From positions 1 to 64,000 of the forward strand of contig NZ_MUMH01000045.1 of the NCBI RefSeq assembly GCF_002155965.1: DNA of 64,000 nucleotides, given 5' to 3'. Positions 59,401 to 64,000 of the stretch are shown piece by piece. This DNA comes from Allokutzneria sp. NRRL B-24872 (GTDB lineage Bacteria > Actinomycetota > Actinomycetes > Mycobacteriales > Pseudonocardiaceae). Under the pieces are notes generated by a model, which worked only from the letters and a program-made list of their open reading frames with translations, did not search any database and had not been told where the DNA came from. The first letter of the stretch is position 1; each line of letters starts with the position of its first letter. The position numbers and the translations under genes are program-made.

Positions 59401-62400
59401 ACCGACCTTCCAAGGCGTGAAGACCGCGTGGCGCGACGGGGACGACGTCCTGTGCGAGGTCGAACTCCCCGAAGCCGTCGACATCGCGGGCTTCGGCGTG
59501 CACCCGGCGCTGTTCGACGCGGCCCTGCACGGCTTCGCCCTCGCTGAGCAGGACAGCCAGGTTCGCGTCCCGTTCTCCTGGAACGGAGTCTCAATTGGGA
59601 CTACGTCCGTGCGGAAGCTCCGCGTCCGGCTCTCACCGCTCGGTGGCGGTGCGGTGTCTCTCGTCGCTACCGACGTGGACGGCACACCGGTCATCTCGGT
59701 GGACTCGTTGGCCACCAGGCCGATCGGGAAGCTTCGACCGCGCCTGGGGAACTGGTTGTTCCGCGTCGCGTGGCTGCGGATCGAACGCGGCGAGGACGTC
59801 GAGGTCCGCAGCGTCCGCCCCGCCTCGGTCTACGACGCCCTCAGCGCCGTGCAGTCCGCCGAGGAGCGCACTGCGATCCTGGTGGAACCCGGTCTCAATG
59901 GGGCCGCGATCCGTGGGCTGGTCCGGTCGGCCCAAACCGAGCGCCCTGGCCAGTTCGTCCTGGTGGAGTGCGAGGACGACGACCTGGTCTCAGCCGCTGC
60001 GGGGACCGGGGAGCCCGAGGTGGCTGTCCGGGACGGTGAGCTGTACGTGCCGCGTTGGGTGCACGCGCCGAAACCCGAGCCCGTCTCGGTGATCACGCCC
60101 GACGACACCGTGCTGATCACCGGTGGCACGGGTGTCATCGGCGGCATCGTCGCGCGGCACCTCGTCGCCGAGCACGGGGTGCGGAACCTGGTCATTCTGG
60201 GGCGCAGCGGAAAGGCCGATGTCGACGACATCGATGCGAACGTCACCGTGCTCGCGTGTGACGTCTCCGACCGTGACGCGCTGGCGGCGGTGTTCGCCGA
60301 GCACGACATCACGGCCGTCATGCACGCGGCCGGCCTGCTCGACGACGCGCTGGTCGAAGATCTCAACGCGGACCGGATCGACGCGGTCATGGCGCCGAAG
60401 GCCGACGCGGCGTGGCACCTGCACGAGCTGACGCGCGACCGCGAGCTGTCGGCCTTCGTGATGTTCTCTTCGGCATCAGGCCACCTGGGCGGTGGGGGAC
60501 AAGCCAACTACGCGGCGGCCAACGCCTACTTGGACGCGCTCGCCGAGCACCGTCGGGATCAGGGCCTGCCCGCGCAGTCGCTCGCCTGGGGCCTGTGGGG
60601 GCCCGAGAGCAAGATGACCGCCGAGCTTGACGACACGATCCGCGGCTGGCTGGAGAGCGCCGGTGTCGCGGCGATGACGGCCGAGCAGGGCATGGCGCTG
60701 CTGGACGCGGCGATGGCCCTCGGCGATCCGGTGCTGGTGCCCATGCGCGTGGAGCCCAAGGACTACGTCCCTCCATTGTGGACAGAAATCGCGACCGCGC
60801 GGGAAGAAGTGCGCGAGGAGAACGACCTGCTGGAGCTGGTGCGCGGCCTGGCCGCCGCGGTGCTCGGGCATCCGGGACCGGAGCGTGTCCACGCCGACCG
60901 CGCGTTCCTGGACAGCGGTTTCGACTCCCTCGCGGCCGTCGAGCTGCGCAACCGGCTGCACGCGGAACTCGGGCTGCGCCTGCCCGCCACGGTGCTCTTC
61001 GACCACCCGACGCCGATCGCGCTCGCCGATCATCTGCGTGCTGAACTGGCTGGCACACAACAGAAAACGTCCGACGAAGTTGTTCGCGCGGTCGACGAGC
61101 CGATTGCGATCGTGGGGATGGCTTGCCGCTTCCCCGGTGGTGTCACGACGCCGGAAGAGCTGTGGGACCTGCTCTTGGCGGAGCGCGACGCGGTGACCGG
61201 ATTTCCTTCCGGGCGCGGGTGGAACGTCCCCTACGACCCCGACGGTGACCGTCCCGGGTCGAGCTACGTCCGTGAGGGCGGGTTCCTGCACGACGCCGCC
61301 GACTTCGACGCCGCGTTCTTCGGGATCTCACCGCACGAAGCCACCGCGATGGACCCGCAGCACCGACTGCTCCTGGAAACCACGTGGGAGGCCTTCGAGA
61401 ACGCGGGCATTGACCCGATCTCCGTGCGGGGCAGCCAGACCGGCGTGTTCGTCGGCGCGATGTACCACGACTACGCGGCTCGGTTCCCCGTCGCGCCGGA
61501 AGGGTTCGAGGGCTACCTCGGCAGCGGCAGCGCGGGCAGTGTCGCTTCGGGCCGCGTGTCCTACACCTTCGGCCTCGAAGGACCGGCGGTCACGGTGGAC
61601 ACCGCGTGTTCGTCGTCGCTGGTGTCGTTGCACTGGGCAGCGCAGTCGCTGCGCCAGGGCGAATGCTCGATGGCCCTGGCCGGAGGCGTCACCGTCATGG
61701 CCACGCCCGGCGCGTTCGTCGAGTTCAGCCGCCAACGAGGACTGGCCCCGGACGGCCGCTGCAAGCCCTTCGCGGACGCGGCGGACGGAACCGGCTGGTC
61801 AGAAGGTGCCGGGATGCTGCTGCTGGAGCGCCTGTCCGACGCGCGCCGCAACGGGCACCCCGTCATGGCGGTGATCAGGGGGAGCGCGGTGAACCAGGAC
61901 GGCGCCTCCAACGGCCTCACCGCACCGAACGGTCCCGCGCAGCAACGAGTCATCCGCCGCGCGCTCGCCGCCGCGGGCGTCCAACCGTCTGAAGTGGACG
62001 TTGTGGAAGCGCACGGAACCGGCACGACGTTGGGCGATCCCATTGAGGCGCAGGCGGTGCTGGCGACCTACGGTGCGGAGCGGGAACTGCCGCTGCTGCT
62101 GGGATCGGTGAAGTCCAACCTCGGCCACACTCAGGCGGCGGCCGGGGTCGCCGGTGTCATCAAGCTCGTCCAGGCCATGCGGCACGGCACGGTGCCGAAG
62201 ACCCTGCACGTCGATGTGCCGACGTCCCATGTGGACTGGTCGGCCGGAACGGTACGGCTGGCGACCGAGACCGCTGAGTGGCCGGAGGTGGGGCGTCCAC
62301 GTCGGGCTGCTGTGTCCTCCTTCGGCATCAGCGGGACCAACGCGCACGTGATCCTTGAAGAGGGGCCGCGCGATGTCGAAACCGAGCGCGCTCCGGCGAC

Positions 62401-64000
62401 CGGCGTCGTGCCCTGGGTTCTGTCGGGGCGCAGCGAAGCGGCTGTGCGCGAGCAGGCCCGACGCTTGCTGACCGTCGACGCCGACCCGCGCGATGTCGGC
62501 TTCTCCCTCGCCACCACGCGTGCCAGGCTGAGCCACCGTGCGGTCGCCAGCGGACGTGACGGCTTGCGAGCGCTCGCGCGTGGTGAAGCGCCGGTCGTGG
62601 AGATTCCCGCCGGGCGTCTGGGTTTCTTGTTCACCGGTCAGGGTTCGCAGCGGGCGGGGATGGGCCGCGACCTGCGTGTCTATCCGGTTTTCGCTGCTGC
62701 GTACGACGCGGTGGGCCTGGATATCGGTGACGACCTCGATCAAACCGTGAATGCTCAGCGTGCTTTGTTCGCGTTTGAGGTGGCGTTGTTCCGGTTGTTC
62801 GAGTCGTGGGGTGTCCGGCCGGATTTTGTTGCTGGGCACTCGATTGGTGAGGTCGCCGCTGCGCATGTGGCTGGTGTGTTGTCGCTGGATGACGCGTGTG
62901 TCCTGGTGGAGGCGCGGTCGCGGCTGATGCAGGCGATGCCGCCCGGCGTGATGGTCGCGGTGCAGGCCAGCGTCGAGGAGATCGGAGAGCTGCCGGAGGG
63001 CGTCTGCCTCGCTGCTGTCAATGGGCCCAACGCAATCGTTCTGTCCGGAGATGCGGTGGTGGAGGAGTTCGCGCAACGCTGGAAGCACAAGAAGCTCCGC
63101 GTGAGCCACGCGTTCCACTCGCATCACATGGACGGGATGCTCGACGACTTCCGCGAGGTCGTGCGGGGGCTGACGTTCGCCAAGCCCGAGATCGCGATGC
63201 CCGGGGATGTCACCGATCCGGAGTACTGGGTGCGCCAGGTTCGCGAACCAGTGCGGTTCCTGGACATGGTGCGCGCGGCCCGGGCTGAGGTGTTCGTGGA
63301 GATCGGCCCGGACGCGGTGCTCACGCCGATGGGCGCCGAGTGCGTGCCGGACGCGGTCTTCCTGCCGACGCTGCGCGCCGGACATCCCGAGCTTGAGTCG
63401 GTGATCACCGCGCTCGGCCATCTGTCCGAAGTGGACTGGGAGGCCGTTTTCCCCGGTGCGCGGCGGATCGAGCTGCCCACCTATCCGTTCCAACGCCAGC
63501 GCTACTGGCTCGACAACTCATTGTCCACTGTGGATGGTTGGTGGTACCGCGCCGAATGGCAGGTCCTGCCGGAGCCGGAAGCACCCGTGCTGAGCGGGGA
63601 GTGGGTGGTCCTTGGCGAAGACACCGCGATCGAGCGCGCCTTGGAAGCACACGGCGCGACGGTTCGGCGATCCGACGAACTGAGCGGCGCGGCCGGAATC
63701 GTCTCCCTGAGCGACGACGTCACCGCCACTGTCGACCTGCTCCGCGCGGGTGTGCCTGTGTGGTGCGTGACGCGGGGTGCGGTCGCGGCGCGGGAAACCG
63801 AGTCCATCGCGGACGCGAAGCAGGCGCAGCTGTGGGGGCTCGGCCGAGTCGCCGCGCTGGAGCACCCGCGTACGTGGGGCGGGCTGATCGACCTGCCCGA
63901 CGTCCTCGACGACACCGCAGCACGCAGGTTCGCGGCTGCGCTGGCTGGCAACGAGGACCAGGTCGCGGTGCGGCCGGAAGGGATCTCCGCGCGCAGGCTC
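56414..64000 (+). CDS. Modular type I PKS: module 6 and part of module 7 (partial at window edge)
   Basis: At least 2529 residues are visible; the gene runs off the right edge. It opens with a docking coiled coil ([20 protein letters not shown]). Module 6: KS (Cys208); malonyl AT (Ser621, HAFH); DH with [10 protein letters not shown] (His894) and Asp1035; B-type KR ([11 protein letters not shown], Tyr1366); ACP (Ser1505). Module 7: KS (Cys1732; its SPREA motif reads SPHEA); malonyl AT (Ser2143); then the opening of a KR structural subdomain ([18 protein letters not shown]), with no DH between AT and KR. So module 6 adds a double bond and module 7 probably a hydroxyl. The ATG at 56414 overlaps the preceding stop, coupling the three synthases. 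No thioesterase is seen, so further modules lie to the right. Confidence 0.93.
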   Translation, partial: MTAGASDEKVLAYLKRLTTDLRQTRERLRAAESRRSEPIAIIGMACRLPGGVSTPEQLGELLARGADAISPLPTDRGWDLAALAADPELPGTCYASGGGFLAGAADFDPEFFGISPREALAMDPQQRLLLETSWEAFERAGIDPLSLRGSRTGVFTGLMHHEYAARLHRVPRELEGYLGNGSAGSIASGRVAYTLGLEGPAITVDTACSSSLVALHLACQALRAGDCTLAVAGGVSVMATPGGLVEFSRQRGLSPDGRCKAFADSADGTGLAEGAAIVVVERLSDAQRNGHPVLAVVRGSAINSDGASSGLTAPNGPSQERVIRAALDNAGLAPSDVDVVEAHGTGTMLGDPIEAQVILATYGQDREVPLWLGSLKSNLGHTQAAAGVAGVIKMVVSMGRGVLPRTLHVDQPSSQVDWSVGSVRLLTEEQPWTGPRRAGVSSFGVSGTNAHVVLEATPSLAPAVGCEAGPWLLSGRSPQRLRAQASALVSSVDGQAVGDVGFSLATNRSAWEHRAVVLSDHLAGLRAVAEGASVPQVVFGTVTQGGLGFLFTGQGSQRAGMGRDLRVYPVFAAAYDAVGLEIGDDLDQTVNAQRALFAFEVALFRLFESWGVRPDFVAGHSIGEVAAAHVAGVLSLDDACVLVEARSRLMQSMPPGVMVAVQASVEELGELPSGVCIAAVNSPSSVVLSGDPVVEEFAARWKHKKLRVSHAFHSHHMDGMLAEFREVVRGLTFNRPQLGMLGDVTDPEHWVRQVREPVLFLDAVKGLRTEGVRTLLELGPDAVLTAMGAECVEDAAFVPTLRPERPEPDAVITALAHLHVRGIHVDWPVLFPGARRVDLPTTVFHHERLWLDQTTVGVGLPSAEHPLMTGVLDLDDGGHVLVGGLRAQGWLSEHVLAGAATVPGTALVELAIAAGRRAGFGRLAELTILEPLVLTETDVTVQVQVAPGGEVTVSSQGVRHAEGILVAAAPLSAKPWTPQEPLDITSFYERIGVAYGPTFQGVKTAWRDGDDVLCEVELPEAVDIAGFGVHPALFDAALHGFALAEQDSQVRVPFSWNGVSIGTTSVRKLRVRLSPLGGGAVSLVATDVDGTPVISVDSLATRPIGKLRPRLGNWLFRVAWLRIERGEDVEVRSVRPASVYDALSAVQSAEERTAILVEPGLNGAAIRGLVRSAQTERPGQFVLVECEDDDLVSAAAGTGEPEVAVRDGELYVPRWVHAPKPEPVSVITPDDTVLITGGTGVIGGIVARHLVAEHGVRNLVILGRSGKADVDDIDANVTVLACDVSDRDALAAVFAEHDITAVMHAAGLLDDALVEDLNADRIDAVMAPKADAAWHLHELTRDRELSAFVMFSSASGHLGGGGQANYAAANAYLDALAEHRRDQGLPAQSLAWGLWGPESKMTAELDDTIRGWLESAGVAAMTAEQGMALLDAAMALGDPVLVPMRVEPKDYVPPLWTEIATAREEVREENDLLELVRGLAAAVLGHPGPERVHADRAFLDSGFDSLAAVELRNRLHAELGLRLPATVLFDHPTPIALADHLRAELAGTQQKTSDEVVRAVDEPIAIVGMACRFPGGVTTPEELWDLLLAERDAVTGFPSGRGWNVPYDPDGDRPGSSYVREGGFLHDAADFDAAFFGISPHEATAMDPQHRLLLETTWEAFENAGIDPISVRGSQTGVFVGAMYHDYAARFPVAPEGFEGYLGSGSAGSVASGRVSYTFGLEGPAVTVDTACSSSLVSLHWAAQSLRQGECSMALAGGVTVMATPGAFVEFSRQRGLAPDGRCKPFADAADGTGWSEGAGMLLLERLSDARRNGHPVMAVIRGSAVNQDGASNGLTAPNGPAQQRVIRRALAAAGVQPSEVDVVEAHGTGTTLGDPIEAQAVLATYGAERELPLLLGSVKSNLGHTQAAAGVAGVIKLVQAMRHGTVPKTLHVDVPTSHVDWSAGTVRLATETAEWPEVGRPRRAAVSSFGISGTNAHVILEEGPRDVETERAPATGVVPWVLSGRSEAAVREQARRLLTVDADPRDVGFSLATTRARLSHRAVASGRDGLRALARGEAPVVEIPAGRLGFLFTGQGSQRAGMGRDLRVYPVFAAAYDAVGLDIGDDLDQTVNAQRALFAFEVALFRLFESWGVRPDFVAGHSIGEVAAAHVAGVLSLDDACVLVEARSRLMQAMPPGVMVAVQASVEEIGELPEGVCLAAVNGPNAIVLSGDAVVEEFAQRWKHKKLRVSHAFHSHHMDGMLDDFREVVRGLTFAKPEIAMPGDVTDPEYWVRQVREPVRFLDMVRAARAEVFVEIGPDAVLTPMGAECVPDAVFLPTLRAGHPELESVITALGHLSEVDWEAVFPGARRIELPTYPFQRQRYWLDNSLSTVDGWWYRAEWQVLPEPEAPVLSGEWVVLGEDTAIERALEAHGATVRRSDELSGAAGIVSLSDDVTATVDLLRAGVPVWCVTRGAVAARETESIADAKQAQLWGLGRVAALEHPRTWGGLIDLPDVLDDTAARRFAAALAGNEDQVAVRPEGISARRL

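Noticed and set aside
34900-63500. Long repeated segments that might be taken for a tandem repeat or CRISPR-like array
   Set aside because: The repeats are homologous PKS domains spaced by module length, not short direct repeats with spacers. I saw no CRISPR array in the window.

Overview
The window is very GC-rich DNA with strong third-position GC bias, rare TTA codons, GTG starts and modular polyketide synthase (PKS) genes, so it comes from a filamentous actinomycete. The mix of genes and a recurring TCCAC(A/T)GTGGA palindrome would suit a Pseudonocardiales-type genus (Saccharothrix, Lentzea, Actinosynnema or Amycolatopsis-like), but that placement is inference.

Layout. 1-1240: a truncated IS5-family element, an orphan YezG-type immunity gene and further IS ends. 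1253-5381: a type-B carboxylesterase, then a PadR repressor translationally coupled to an FAD monooxygenase, with a palindromic operator over the PadR promoter. 5591-14394: a single-module, fully reducing, methylating PKS (KS-AT-DH-cMT-ER-KR-ACP, the domain order of fungal highly reducing PKSs) whose stop codon overlaps an aldehyde dehydrogenase start. 14398-17561: small genes (exported protein, SRPBCC protein, GNAT acetyltransferase, CGNR regulator). 17552-25244: a light and stress signalling block: a bacteriophytochrome kinase divergent from a PP2C phosphatase, single-domain response regulator and FAD oxidoreductase operon, followed by a STAS protein and a DICT-domain protein. 26092-30613: a tiny membrane protein coupled to a TTA-containing formyltetrahydrofolate deformylase, a second CGNR regulator divergent from a metallo-beta-lactamase-fold enzyme, an ICMT-like membrane methyltransferase and two small membrane or exported proteins. 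30675-33377: one 900-residue gene fusing a macrolide-type glycosyltransferase to a bicovalent-FAD, berberine-bridge-type oxidase. 33613 to the right edge: three collinear modular PKS genes, running off the window.

The three modular genes read as one assembly line: loading AT-ACP; module 1 KS-AT(malonyl)-KR-ACP; module 2 KS-AT(methylmalonyl)-ACP; module 3 KS-AT(malonyl)-KR-ACP; modules 4 and 5 KS-AT(methylmalonyl)-DH-KR-ACP; module 6 KS-AT(malonyl)-DH-KR-ACP; module 7 KS-AT(malonyl)-(KR start). The predicted chain is a starter, a hydroxyl, a ketone next to a methyl branch, a hydroxyl, then a conjugated dimethyl triene. No thioesterase is present, so the cluster continues to the right. The glycosyltransferase-oxidase fusion is divergent from this assembly line across a promoter carrying a perfect 10-3-10 palindrome, and it has a TTA codon in each half. 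This suggests a tailoring or self-protection role under developmental control.

The strongest candidates for something undescribed are the glycosyltransferase-oxidase fusion, the fungal-type PKS plus aldehyde dehydrogenase pair, and the phytochrome/PP2C/STAS/DICT block.
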